DNA of 64,000 nucleotides from Amorphochlora amoebiformis (GCA_054601695.1 BAAHQB010000146.1:186001-250000), one strand, 5' to 3'. Positions 14,302 to 35,212 are shown, numbered from the stretch's first letter. The notes: generated by a model from the letters alone, not told the origin. Made by a program: numbers and translations.

Positions 14302-14634
14302 AACACACATATATGCATAACATATACACATACTCATGAAATAAATCCACATCAACATCAACCTAGAGTAGGGATGTAACCTATACACAGCCTTAATGCC
14401 TTGAACTAGCTTATATATAAATAATTGAGCTATAGTGACATGTGTTTGTTTCCATTTACATGCATGATATACATTCTATATCTAAATTATGATTTTACTA
14501 CAAGAACATATTTTTGTATCTTTGAAGGATTCAAGTAGTGTTTGATTTTGAAGTGGTTGTTACCTAGCTCATCTAAGCAAATGAACGCAAATTCAGCCAT
14601 ATCGATCCTCTCGTCGCCTTAGAGTAGCGTGTTG

Positions 14635-14705
14635 GGTTAGGGTTAGGGTTAGGGTTAGAGTTAGGGTTAGAGTTAGGGTTAGAGTTAGGGTTAGAGTTAG
14701 GGAGT
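14635..14705. repeat. Interstitial TTAGGG/TTAGAG repeats
   Basis: About ten units of TTAGGG alternating with TTAGAG, in the non-coding interval between the gene ending at 14301 and the channel gene ending at 15319. A shorter three-unit TTAGGG tract lies at about 15125-15142. Confidence 0.85.
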
Positions 14706-14865
14706 TTGGGTGGGATAGCGTGGATTCATTATAGGGTTAGATTATCATATCTACCGTTTACGTCTCCGAGGGATAGGAATCGATTGAAATCCTATAATGT
14801 TTTTTTTTTTATATATGTATCTATCTATCAATTTACATGTACATATATATTGTAATATGCATTTG

Positions 14866-14903
<38 letters not shown>

Positions 14904-15021
14904 GGTATGTATATGTATACATATATATATATATTATTACTATTATTATAACATGTACATATGCATATGTATGTTAATAAATATGGATCTATATATACAC
15001 ACATTTATAAATATACATATG

Positions 15022-15080
<59 letters not shown>

Positions 15081-15318
15081 TTATTTATTACCGCGTTAGT
15101 AATCTTCTCGTCTACCATTCCTATTAGGGTTAGGGTTAGGGTGTAGTACCAGTCTAGTATATACATGTAAATGTCTATATTCAATAACCATATCTATATA
15201 TATATGTACATATATATATATATATATATAATATATATGCAAACATATATGTACAAACCTAAGTATTTTCATACATGTATCTACGCGCAAGTAAGGGTTA
15301 AGATGAAGGAAAATATAG

Positions 15319-15682
15319 TCATAAGTTTGGTCCAATGAGCGACACTTTGCGGTGCAATAGTGGCCCATCAGCATTAGTTCACATCACGATGTAATACTGC
15401 ATGCTGTAGACGCTCACTCTGCGGAAATACAGGAGGTTTGGGACACGTGTGAGGAAAAATTTACCGATAATTTTGCGCCTGCGAATGACTCCGGCCCAGA
15501 CATTGATGATAGTGGTAATCATGGCTCCCAGGGAGAACACTGATATGACCACGACTGACACATATATAGCATATGTCAAACACTTGAGATTCTATCTATC
15601 TGCATTGTAGATGTACATGTATATATATATATATATACATATATAAATACATTCACGTCTGTGCATACACATACACACACCC

Positions 15683-15721
<39 letters not shown>

Positions 15722-15815
15722 TATATAAAGGTATATGTGCATATTTTAGGTATCCTACAGAAGATATCCCATATCTTTGTCACTTGGTTGTCCCGCAGGT
15801 TCGACCCTACATATG

Positions 15816-15852
<37 letters not shown>

Positions 15853-16021
15853 TGTATATATACATATCAATAACATTATATATACAATTTATTTATATAT
15901 TCACACATACGTGTATATATATGGATACATATATATATATATATATATTAATATATAATATGTTTAGTGCAATATATGTATATATATATATATATATATA
16001 TTACAAATATGTATGGTACTT

Positions 16022-16072
<51 letters not shown>

Positions 16073-17421
16073 TGCACATGCTATGTATATATGCCGAAAA
16101 ATCGTTAGCGCCTTATACTGTATAACAGTGGTTTAGTCCATCTAAAACAGTGGTTTAGTCCATAATTTCATTGAGACATTAGCGCCTTGTAGTGTACAAC
16201 AGTGGTTTAGTTGATGGTTTCATGTATGACAGTGGTTTAGTTCATGCTTTCATGCATAGTGGTTTAGTTGATGGTTTCATGTATGACAGTGGTTTAGTTG
16301 ATGGTTTCATGTATGGCAGTGGTTTAGTTGATGACTTCATGTATGACAGTGGTTTAGTTGATGGTTTCATGTATGATAGTGGTTTAGTTGATGCTTTCAT
16401 GCATAGTGATTTAGTTGATGGTTTCATGTATGACAGTGGTTTAGTTGATGGTTTCATGTATGACAGTGGTTTAGTTGATGCTTTCATGTATGGCAGTGGT
16501 TTAGTTGATGCTTTCGCATATGCATAGTGGTTTAGTTGATGCTTTCATGTATGACAGTGGTTTAGTCCATGAATTCATTGACACCCGTTCAAATTCGACT
16601 GTAGATTCTTCCATTTCAGAGCGACACATGGGTGTGACTTCAGGCTTTGTCACCGATCAGTTTGAACATCTTAGGTGCCGGAAAGTATCCGGTAGTACCA
16701 GGCGAGGTCTAGCAATCTCCGGGATCTCGATAAATCTCCAGCATATCCATGACTCATTTTCAAAACTCTGTCGATATCTACTCATTAAGCTGCTGTATCC
16801 TCTCATGGTAATCATCAAGTTGCTCTAACATGCTACTAATATAGTTGCTCTAACAACAAATACACTTATGGACACATATGTGTATTACGTATACATATAT
16901 TTATATACATGTACATGTAATATTTGTCATGATATTCACATATATATATATATATATATATAATTATATATATATATATATATATATATAAGTATTCATA
17001 AATCTACATATATTTCAAAATGAATTACCACTATAGTCTCCGTATCCAACTGTTGAGATCGTTACCTAGGGTAAGCCCCAAACAATCATATCATCCCTAG
17101 ATCACTCACGAACCACTCGAAGGGTAAGCCCCATACAATAACAGCAATATTCAGTAGGGAAGTCACAAACCACAACACCAGTCTTAAAATAAGACGCACG
17201 CAAACAATTATGCCATCGTTCAGGAACCCACAAACCTCAAGCCCACTCTTAAGGTAAGACGCAAAGCACAATGATAGCATTAGGGAACTCACGGATCACA
17301 GTATCAATCTTACAACAATATCACTTAGGGCAACCCATAAACCACAATGTCAATCTTACAACAATAGCACCATTAGGCTAAGCACATATATGTATAAACT
17401 ATATATATATATATATATACT

Positions 17422-17472
<51 letters not shown>

Positions 17473-17624
17473 ATATATATGTAAATATCACAAGCACAGT
17501 ATGAGTATTAACAGTAGTCGAACAGTATTAGTATTAACAGTAGTCGAAACATTAGGCTTTGGGTTAGGACTACAGGAAAGACTCGAGCCACTCTTAGATA
17601 TTAATACTTAAATATATATATATA

Positions 17625-17672
<48 letters not shown>

Positions 17673-17766
17673 TGTGTGTATGTAAATGTATAAATATCTA
17701 TGTTCACATATATGCATATAATATATATATATATATATATATACATACATTATATATATATTATAT

Positions 17767-17827
<61 letters not shown>

Positions 17828-18469
17828 CATACATATACACACACCGTGGTGAAGTACAGTGCGTCGATGAGATTGAGACCACCGACAACCTACGCGCAGG
17901 GATGCTCATTAGGGTCATTAGGCTTACGTTTATGCCTCGAGGAGTTGGGAGTTCGAGTTGTAGTTTGGGATGGGTTGGGGTTTGGTTTAGAGTCTAGAGT
18001 CATAGCTACCATTGTCCAGACGACACCTTTATGCAGTTCGTTTAACCCAAGTATCCAGTTGAGTATCCAGTCAAACATGTTATAAAAAAATATGTATGTA
18101 TACATATATGAATATATGTAAATTCGTTTAGAATTGGTCAGGGTTATGTGCGTTGTAGGTATTGGACGGGATACACATTCTTTCCGACACGTGTCGAGAT
18201 TGAGATGTACACTTTCTTTCCGACACGTGTCGAGATTGAGATATTGGATCGGATAACATTTACGACACGTGTCAGGTTTTGGGGTTTTGCTTTGGATTGG
18301 GTTAGGGCTACGACACGTGTCGTGATATATGGTATTGGATAGGATTGGGTTTTATTTACCAACGATGTAGATGCACAAAAACAAAATACACACGGAGAAT
18401 ATGCCTCTTTTTACTTCTGTTTCCTGTGCACACATGTACTATATATATATATATATATACATGTATATA

Positions 18470-18516
<47 letters not shown>

Positions 18517-18534
18517 TATATATTATATATACAT

Positions 18535-18569
<35 letters not shown>

Positions 18570-18598
18570 CATGCGTGTGTATATGTACATACATACAT

Positions 18599-18651
<53 letters not shown>

Positions 18652-18736
18652 ATGTATATATGTATGTGTATACACATATGTATACAAATATGTATATATG
18701 TATGTGTATACACATATGTATACACACACACACATA

Positions 18737-18773
<37 letters not shown>

Positions 18774-18894
18774 CGTACACATTATCCAACATACACAGGT
18801 CAACACTTTCATATACGTACAGAAACATAAACAAACCCACAGATTTATATATAGACACATAGACACACACACACACACATAATACATGCATATA

Positions 18895-18936
<42 letters not shown>

Positions 18937-19710
18937 CACACATATAAATGAGTACGTACCCCTTTGTTTACATAATCGTTTTCAAGTCATGCATCGTACT
19001 AGATACAATGTGAGTACGTACCCCTTTCTTCACAATAAGCGTTCTCAAGTCATGCATCCTTCTCACGTCTGGACCCATCTCCTAACAATCACAATCAAAC
19101 ACAAAACCACAAACACAAGCAATACCCTCACTCCAGACTTGGACACTTCTAGCCTCTCAGATAGATGGTTTGGGCTTAGGTCCCAGATATATAGCTTAGG
19201 CTTAGGTCTCAGGTAGATAGCTTAGGCTTAGGTTTCGGGTAGAGTTTGGGTTTGAGAGAGAGAGGCAAGGGTTTGATTCTTCTAGGGTTTGGGTTAAGTA
19301 CGTCCTCGCCGAGCTGATGCACATCATCCAGAAAAACGCCCTTTATGTATGTACTGTTGTGAGTTATGCATATATATATATATATATATGTATAAATAAA
19401 CAGATACTTTAATTATAACGAATAATTATGGATAACACATATGCTAGTCATATCCTTGCTATCCTTCTCACCCTCCAACTTTCCTTCGGAACCCATGGGT
19501 TCCGATCATTATGACCTAATAGCCGTAACTGATATGCTAGTCATATCCTTGCTATCCTTCTCACCCTCCAACTTTCCTTCGGAACCCATGGGTTCCGATC
19601 ATTATGCCTAATAGCTGCTCTCTATCGAAGCGTAGTCGGAGAAGCATATATCTTCTTGTTGTTGAATACCTATACCTTCCGCTGCAGAGGAACCATATCA
19701 AGATGCGTGG

Positions 19711-19748
<38 letters not shown>

Positions 19749-19813
19749 AATGTAAATATAGATACTTATATGTGTATATATATTTTACACACACACACAC
19801 ACATATATATATG

Positions 19814-19884
<71 letters not shown>

Positions 19885-19976
19885 TATGCATATACAAATG
19901 AAAAAATAACGTAATATTATTACATAAATATAATCACAAAACACACATCTATATATATATATATATTATACATACA

Positions 19977-20014
<38 letters not shown>

Positions 20015-20210
20015 TTATATACACATAAAGACCTCATGTGCATCAAAAATGGTCTCGAATACGTCGGCAATGAGTGATCTGGAAACAACATACATACATG
20101 TATATCAAACATACAAAGATACAACTATGTAACAACCTAATATTACATATTTCATGCATATATGTTTGTATATATATGTTTTTATGTATGTGTATGTAAT
20201 ATATATATAG

Positions 20211-20262
<52 letters not shown>

Positions 20263-20396
20263 TATAATATCGGCAAAGTAAAGATCCGGGGGTATAGGAT
20301 AGAATATATATATGCACTAGTTTAAATATATATACATTTATATATATATATATATATATATATATGTTTACTATATGTTCTATATATATATATATA

Positions 20397-20440
<44 letters not shown>

Positions 20441-20455
20441 ATATATATATGTATG

Positions 20456-20497
<42 letters not shown>

Positions 20498-20684
20498 GAT
20501 ATATATTTACGTAGATGCATTTGTTCTGTACCCAACTAGCAGAATTCCGAGGTATATCATGAAAATTGTTACGATTTTTCCTAAGCACATTTACACTTGT
20601 AAAAAACATCTTTCTGTATACATGTATTTGTGCATTTATACACAGACATATGTATAATATTTATATATATGCGCATGTATAAGT

Positions 20685-20740
<56 letters not shown>

Positions 20741-20780
20741 GCATATACATGCATATACAATATATATATATATATATATG

Positions 20781-20833
<53 letters not shown>

Positions 20834-21342
20834 TGTACATGTATGTATATGTGTATGTATATATATATATATATATACATATAAATACATAGTTTTCCAC
20901 ATATTACCGGCATTGGTCTTGGGAGCAACATCCCCGTACCCTACGGTCTGTTTTAGGTATTTATTCCGAACTTTATTAAGCTTAGGCTCACCCTTTGGCT
21001 TAGCTTAGGCTTAGCTTAGTAACTTGGCTGAGGCTTATACTTAGGTCAGGTTTGGGCTCAGGCTTTAGTCTTAGGGTTATTAAGTTAGGCTCAGGCTTAG
21101 GGTGTCAGTTATCGGATGTCGGATGTCGGATGTCGGGTTAGGTAAGGGCAGGGCGGTGGTGGAATATGTTACATGTAGGGGTAGGAGTAGGTGGGGTTTG
21201 GGTTGGATAAGAATGGAGACACTTACAGTTAGGGTGATCACGAGGAAGTATACGGTATCTAACAAATCCCACCCTGTATACACCATTTCATATATATATA
21301 TATATATGGATATATATATAAATATATATATGTACATATATA

Positions 21343-21414
<72 letters not shown>

Positions 21415-21449
21415 TGCATGGTCCATATATATATATATATATAATACAA

Positions 21450-21538
<89 letters not shown>

Positions 21539-21540
21539 AA

Positions 21541-21595
<55 letters not shown>

Positions 21596-22515
21596 CATAC
21601 ATATATAAATATATATTTCTTATGTTATATCTTTCTGTTGTATGTAAGTATAGGTTGGCAATACCCTCCGCTAGCATGTAGGCCAGGGTCCCGATGGCAA
21701 AGTAGGCAATCATCGATGCCAAACACTTGACGTACGGATTGACTGAATATCACACAGAACCCATAACTATCGTTACGGCTACGCTTGACGAACGGATGCA
21801 CAGAATATGATACTGTATGTAATGGCATGTGTGTGTTGGTATGCGTGCGTGTATTAGGGATATTAATGGCAAAAATCCTCGTGATATTGCGATGAATATA
21901 ATATTCTTATATATATATATATATATATATATAATTCATCAATCCGCACTCAACAACCAGAAAACAAAATGTGCGTACTGAACAGACTGGCGCTGATGTA
22001 TACATACGCACACGTGTTCAAACCTTCTTTCCAAAACACCCAGCAGTCATGAAAGCAATCGGTCAACCTCCTGCAAAGAAGAAAGCCAGTATTGAAACTG
22101 CAAGCAAATATCGCGGAACGAACATGGCGTGAAGCCAGCCACCACAAGACAGAGGAAACACCCAAACAAGATCAATGAGCTCGAAACTGTATATTACGAA
22201 GATATCTTTTCTCGTTGGTTGAGAACGGTAAAGGTAGCCCTCTGCGCCCTCGGCAGCCCATCTAACAGAGGCGACTCTGGTCCGACACGTGTAGCCAACA
22301 TGGGAAGTGACTGAACTGGGTGACAACTATTAATCGAGCGAATTAATTAATTCTTCGGATCCATACACCTGCGGAATCCAGGTTTGGCGCCAACAAACCG
22401 TGCGCTTGATCGCTCTGGGACGGTTGTGCAGTTTGTGTAAAGATTTACTTCGACCAAGGTATTTTATCATGCAAAAATCTGGCTCGAAGAAATGAAAGCC
22501 TTTAGAAAACGCCAT
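15319..22515 (-). CDS. Tandem-pore (two-pore-domain, TPK/K2P-like) potassium channel, 16 exons
   Basis: Exons on the (-) strand are 22515-22367, 22276-22068 (a 22261 start is possible), 21742-21665, 21273-21227, 20947-20908, 20580-20532, 20078-20025, 19681-19565, 19340-19302, 18406-18360, 18026-18010, 17889-17845, 17065-17029, 15806-15759, 15554-15465 and 15344-15319. All phases agree, giving about 363 aa and a TGA stop. Pore 1 reads [17 protein letters not shown] then [14 protein letters not shown] and helix [16 protein letters not shown]. Pore 2 reads [25 protein letters not shown], then helix [20 protein letters not shown] and an RRRK tail. Both K+ selectivity filters are intact, so this should be a functional K+ pore, two subunits per channel. 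Hydrophobic segments before the first pore ([23 protein letters not shown]) may be extra transmembrane helices. There are no EF hands. One exon is only 17 nt. The last exon is the least certain. Confidence 0.9.
16130..16575. repeat. 30-bp minisatellite, about 14 copies
   Basis: Units read GTGGTTTAGTTGATGGTTTC then ATGTATGACA. It is open on both strands ([10 protein letters not shown] on +, [10 protein letters not shown] on -) only because the unit is 30 bp without stops. It lies inside the channel intron between exons at 17029 and 15806. Confidence 0.9.
17080..17395. repeat. Degenerate repeats in a channel intron
   Basis: Diverged copies of AAGCCCCATACAATAACAG / CCACAAACCACAA / ACTCTTAAGGTAAGACGC strings make up this stretch, directly upstream (in the gene's sense) of the 17065 acceptor carrying the second selectivity filter. 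I see no exon in it. Confidence 0.5.
18180..18325. repeat. Four CGACACGTGTCG palindromes
   Basis: CGACACGTGTCG is perfect at about 18186, 18222 and 18310, with one variant CGACACGTGTCA at about 18262. They sit in the channel intron between exons 18360 and 18026, in units of 36-48 bp. Confidence 0.85.
19441..19614 (-). repeat. 93-bp tandem duplication of an exon end plus its splice donor
   Basis: Two copies 93 bp apart. The 19534-19614 copy contains the real 3' end of channel exon 8 and its donor (GG|GTGAGA at 19565/19564). The 19441-19521 copy lies in the intron and repeats the same donor context, placing a decoy exon end at about 19472. Each copy includes the perfect palindrome CGGAACCCATGGGTTCCG. 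Confidence 0.9.
20950..21125. repeat. TTAGGCT-like degenerate repeats in a channel intron
   Basis: Repeated GGCTTAG / GCTCAGGCTTAGG strings and a triple GTCGGAT at 21114-21133, lying between channel exons 21227 and 20947. Confidence 0.6.
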
Positions 22516-23125
22516 TCATATGTACACGGATTGCTTGTATCTAAGTCTTCCTGACTCCTCCATCATATTTTTTAATTCTGGGCTTTACCTCTCTCTCAAA
22601 TCAGTCTCTCTTTCCTCTGTCTAGCTCTCGATGTATAATTACTCGATGTAAAATAATAATGCGTTGTTGTGGCCCACTGCCAGGGGCCAGGGCCACGCAA
22701 ACACGCAAATGAACTCTGTTGAAAACTAAAATCTAAAGCGATGTTAAGACCAAAGATTTTTAATTAGACATTTGGACGTCTTAGTTTTAATCATTATTAA
22801 TATGAGACGTTCCATTCGACAGTCCTTATGTTTAGCTTAAGAACTCTTAGACTGATCATTGGTAGATGAATACGTATGTTTATTAAGGATGTATTCGCAA
22901 TCGACAAAGAACGAACAAGAAGACCTTGGAATCCAGAATCTCTGATCGGGAGAAAGACAAAGTTGAAGGCAATCCGTGGTCCCAAGGCCGTGACTACGGG
23001 ATGAGCGATGAGGGCGGGTTCCAAAACGAGACTTTCTCAAATCTCGCAGACCTGCACAGTCTCTCCAGGCCCTCTCTTCTCCCTTCCAACTCATTTTGCA
23101 GGTGAATACACTTCTTGTTCACTGA
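22516..23125. promoter_or_regulatory. Shared intergenic region between divergent channel and DP genes
   Basis: About 600 bp free of TA microsatellite separates the (-) start at 22515 from the (+) start at 23126. It is the natural place for both promoters, and the only long repeat-free non-coding stretch near gene starts. I see no clear TATA box. A TTGGCGCCAA palindrome, the form of an E2F/DP site, occurs at about 22383 inside the first channel exon. Confidence 0.4.
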
Positions 23126-29972
<6,847 letters not shown>

Positions 29973-30146
29973 ATTGAAGTAACTATATATACATATATGT
30001 ATACATACGCGTATACTATATTATATATGTATATGTATATTTATATACATATACATTTCTATATATATATATATGTATATAAATATATATGTATAAATAT
30101 ATATATAAGTCGACTACATTAAGGTGTAACATGCGTGTACAGTTGT

Positions 30147-30186
<40 letters not shown>

Positions 30187-30201
30187 GTATGTATATCAAC
30201 A

Positions 30202-30261
<60 letters not shown>

Positions 30262-30347
30262 GTATATATGTATACATACATAATAATAGTAATATTAATA
30301 ACAATTATATACACATGCATCTACATCTACACAATCGTACATATATG

Positions 30348-30400
<53 letters not shown>

Positions 30401-30569
30401 TATATATATATGTATATATATATATATTGATATATAAATATGTACATATATAAACATATGTGTATATATACAAATATATTATATATAATACACACATAAT
30501 ATACACACATATATCAATATACATATATAATATGTGTATATATATATATGTATACATATAAATATGTAA

Positions 30570-30865
30570 AAAACATGTTGTTCTAATGATTTTCTATGCG
30601 AAAATGTTGTCAGGATCTGGTCGATAGTCGTGTTGGTGGACTGTGGCGCTTTTGCCACCCGAATATCACACCATTTTTGCTCCTCTAACACAATTCGATA
30701 CCCGATACCAAAATCCAAAATCCGAAATCCAAAATCCGAAATCTGAACTAGAATAGCATACACATCGCCCACTTCGCTATCTCGCTTTCTTGTCCCAACC
30801 TCAAGCGAATAATAAAATCCAGACGCCTGAATCACCTCCGCCTCTACTAGCACATGTAGCTGCAT
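30570..30865 (-). CDS. Exon(s) of an unrecognised (-) strand gene
   Basis: The (-) frame is open for about 100 residues outside the TA repeat. Part 1 follows the acceptor atgcag (about 30853) and reads [20 protein letters not shown] with a possible donor GAG|GTTGGG. Part 2 can begin after ttagag at about 30686 and reads [13 protein letters not shown]. Between them are near-repeats of GGATTTTGGATTTCGGATTTTGG. The gene would converge on DP. The pattern QASGxxYYSLEV ... W-C-DIRV loosely recalls the cystatin fold signature, but the QxVxG motif is imperfect and I do not assign it. Confidence 0.35.
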
Positions 30866-31099
30866 TTCAGGGTCTTTTCTCTATACTCCACTAGTTCGTA
30901 TCTCCGTATTTCATTGCTTTTTTGTCTGCACCCCACTTGCTCGCATAGCTACATTTCGTCCCTATTCTATCTACTCTACTACTTCGTATAATTGCATTTG
31001 ATTCTCATTGTAGTGCACTTCTACAACTGGTTTAAACAAGCGCCAAACCCGTTATGTCCGCTTTTTCTACTTTTTCTAGTTTATTTCGTCGAAAATGAA

Positions 31100-31790
31100 T
31101 ATATATGTGTGACACTGTTGTTTTTTCCCCAAGATGCCTGAAGAAGGATTTCTTATCGTGTCGTTATCACATATATTTCCGTCATCACCTCGTCGATCAA
31201 AATTATAACAAAATGAAAATTACGACTTTTATTCTTAAAATGCAGTGTCCAGCCCATGCCGCACCCGGCCGGCCCCTCCTTTGTAAGCCTAGCTTAACCT
31301 GCCCTCCCCAAGATAAACTCCTTCTAGAAACTTACTTTCAAACGCGAGCGATTTGTGAGAGTAACTCTCTACTGTTATTTCTTATTTCAACTCTTTTCTT
31401 TTTTTGTTTTCTTTTTTGTAGATACGAATCTGGAAGTTACATTTACATCCTATTTGTCGATGCATATCAACACATTCGTACCCGTATCATTTATGCATGT
31501 ATACATATTCGCAATGTTCCAAAGAGGTAGTATTCCAAGCAGTTTCATATGGAGATGGGTGAGACAAGTTAGCGAAGAGCTAGCGAAGAGAAGCACCGCA
31601 TCGATGGAGATAGAGGACGGACTTGGACTTGAGCTCATATGTTCTTTTTTCTTAGACCAACTATTCATTTCTTCATCCAAAGTCACTTTTGGTATGTCCC
31701 TTTTGTCAGCGGTTAGCATAGTTGGTAATTGATGTCTGCCGAGCACTGTCCTGTCCTAATCCTTCTAAAATAAAGGGGGAGAGGGGGGAG
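31100..31790. other. Non-repetitive stretch with exon-like signals, unassigned
   Basis: A long pyrimidine tract ending TTTTTTGTAG at about 31420 is a strong (+) acceptor, followed by an open stretch and a possible donor AAAGAG|GTAGTA near 31528. A (-) frame covering 31700-31530 (VTLDEEMNSWSKKKEHMS) is also protein-like. I cannot decide strand or function. Confidence 0.3.
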
Positions 31791-31908
31791 TTAGCAAAAA
31801 AAGGAAGGAAAGAACGATGGGGGTTGTGACCCGTGACCTTTTTCGTGCGTCTATGTTATTATATATGTATATGTATATTTATATAAATATATATATAAAT
31901 ATATAAAA

Positions 31909-31942
<34 letters not shown>

Positions 31943-31979
31943 GTGTGTATATATGTGTATATATATGTGTATATATACT

Positions 31980-32025
<46 letters not shown>

Positions 32026-32429
32026 ATATATATATATTTTATGACTACATACATATATGTGATATATATAGGTGAATATAGACATGAATACATAACATAT
32101 ATATATATATATATATATACAAAGACATATACGTTTATTGTTTAGTTTCCTAGACAGACGAGTGAGGCAGGAAATAAAAGGACAAAAACAACACGTGAGA
32201 TAAAAGACAACATAAGACAAAATACTCAGCCTTGAATACCCTTGTCTTGACAGATTTTTTAACTTTTCGTAGAGGCTATTCTGTACGATGCAAACGCCTG
32301 ACCCCAAACCAGACTTACATACATAAAAAAAAAGGAAACGAACCTTAGAGTTCGTTCTATAATATTTATCAAAAGCCAGCAATGCCCAGAGCTTTCTAAC
32401 AGATATGCATACAATTATGCCATTTACAT

Positions 32430-32701
32430 ACTTTGCATCCAGAGATCTGACATATCATGGCTCACCGCGTTCGAGTTATAGACTTGTCTTCTTTGGCCTG
32501 ATAATGTGCATACACTGGTACGAAATCTTAATGGCAGTGTCCAGATGTGTGCGGAGGCATGTACTTAAACTTAACTTGTAGTTACAATCTTCTCAGTGAT
32601 TATAATACACTAGATACAATGTTCAAGATGTCCGATGCAAGCTAGATATATCTAGTGTGTATGTATGTATATATATATATATATGTATATTATATATCTT
32701 G

Positions 32702-32732
<31 letters not shown>

Positions 32733-32735
32733 TGT

Positions 32736-32785
<50 letters not shown>

Positions 32786-34560
32786 CTAGTATATTCTAGA
32801 TATATAATCTGTATGTAACTTAGTACTAGTAACTAGAGAAACGGTAGTAAGTAGTACTAGTATAACTAGTAGTACTCATGTCATGTGTTAGTCGACGACT
32901 CGACGATCTAGGTGATGAATAACAAATACTAGAATTATATCAGTGATGACCGATATTAATTAAGTATCATAAGATCATCCATTCATAGGGATATTCTAGA
33001 TACTCCTAGTCGTTCTACTGCCCCAATTTAGTAGCACGAAAGTCTCAATGATCGTAATTTATACCGTATAGTATACTATTCCGTGCCATAATAGATACTA
33101 GAGATATGTTATCATCATCGGACATCTATATCCAACGGTATCTCACGATCATAGTAAACTGGTGCGACACGACTTAATACATCAATGCGTATCGTCATAC
33201 GTATCCACATGCGTACTAACCTTATCTAAGTTAACGCTAACTAAAAAACATACGCACATGCGTATTAACTATATTGCTCACATACGTATCGATGAACTTG
33301 ACAACATACGCATAAACATGACGACATGCGTACCTAAAATGTACATACCTACGTACGTACCTACGTACGTACCTATTATCAAATCTCTAGAATATGCCGC
33401 TTTCCTAGAATGATAATATACGAACTAACGCAAATGATACTGAGTCCGTGACTCAGTTTACACAAGATACATCGTGACATGTGTGTACGCACAATACTAG
33501 TTAGTTCTACATGTAGGTACATAATCATTTAGATCATCCGGATCATCGTAGTAGTAATTTCTACTAGTTCTATACGTTGTACATCATTGACGAACTTTGA
33601 ATTCTACCTCTCCAATCAACGTCCAGAACATACACAAGATACAGCATACCCACGGACTATGGCATCCAGATCAAGTACTGAGTGAGCTCTAGTATAGACT
33701 ACTACGGATAGACTATACTAGTATAGTATAGCCTCTCCGGCCGGCGCCGCGGCGACAAACTGGACAAATCTAGACAAATAAAGGAATGCTAGAACTCTGG
33801 CTATTGAACTAGGTATAGTAGAAATATAGATGGATGTAACCTAGTACACGATATATTTTCAATATACTACTACTAATTACTTCCTAGACACTAGTTACAG
33901 TACTTCATGTGGGCCGTATTCTAAGGTTGAATTTTCTAGACACTTCTCTAATCTAGACAAATGTACGTATCTAGGTATTCTCTAGATTCTAGGTATTGAC
34001 GCGGCCGGTAATTACCCGAATGATGATTAAAAGTACATGTATAATCTAGATAATTTACAGCTCTCAGGCTAGTCTGGATCTATCTATTAGATCTACTAAC
34101 CAACTTAAACCAATCACAGGCTAGCACTGCCTTACGTGGTCTTCTCAAGTGGTAAACTGGCTTGATTTTAGGAACAATTCTCTAGACGTCTAGACTGTTA
34201 GCTAGCCTTCAATAGGCCCTAAATCGATCACACTGGCACCTACTAGACAGACCTACACCCCCAGACTCTAGAGACTAGCTAAATCCTCTCATTCTCTGAG
34301 ACTAGCTAAATCCTCTCATAAGACTCGATATTCTCCTCTCTCTCCAACACTAAACTCACAGCTCACTACTTTACTCGAGGGATGGGGATCTAATGGAAAA
34401 TGCAGAGGGTTGGATGGACACTGGTACTTTACTTAAGTGCGCTAGTAATGTTCCGAGTGGGATGGGTTACTCAATAGAGATGATTCATGGAGATCGGTGC
34501 CCGACGAGTAGTGGGTATGGATCGTTACCATGATATAGATGATCTAAATGCTGGATGTGG
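32430..34560. other. CTAG-rich island 2 (about 2.1 kb)
   Basis: A dense mix of CTAG, TCTAGA, TACGTA, GTAC, ATACGTAT and GGCCGGCGCCGCGGCG strings, interrupted once by TA repeat at 32650-32800. Stops are frequent in all frames. The 33170-33370 part carries repeated CATACGTAT / CATGCGTA strings and CTACGTACGTAC. No gene seen. Confidence 0.55.
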
Positions 34561-34854
34561 GTCATGTGGCTGTGAACACTTGTGTTTGCATTCTTTCGGA
34601 GCATTTCTCTTCTCTTGAACTCCTGTATGTAGTCATCCGTGTATGTATGTCAAATACTATGCAAATTATTATTCATGCAAAATTTTACACACGCAGAACG
34701 ATATGTATATATTTATTCATGTATATACATGCATATATATATAATATATATATATATTATATATATAAAATATATATATATACATATATAAGAGGGAATT
34801 TATTATAAACATATATATATATATATATAGATATATATGTATGTATATATATTA

Positions 34855-34889
<35 letters not shown>

Positions 34890-35134
34890 TTGTATATGTA
34901 TATATGTGTATATATACATATATGCTTAAACGCGTATCCATTTATCGACACAAATACACACGCACACATATGTATGTATAAATAGATATAAATATATAAA
35001 TATATATGTTTATGTCCAAATCATATATATACATATATAATACATTTATATATATATATATATTAAACATACAAAATACAAACATATTCATGCATACAAG
35101 TGAATAAAAATATTTACATCTAAACATGATACAC

Positions 35135-35212
<78 letters not shown>

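Noticed and set aside
16192-16527. 111-codon (+) and 81-codon (-) repeat proteins
   Set aside because: A 30-bp minisatellite in a channel intron is open on both strands simply because its unit lacks stops.
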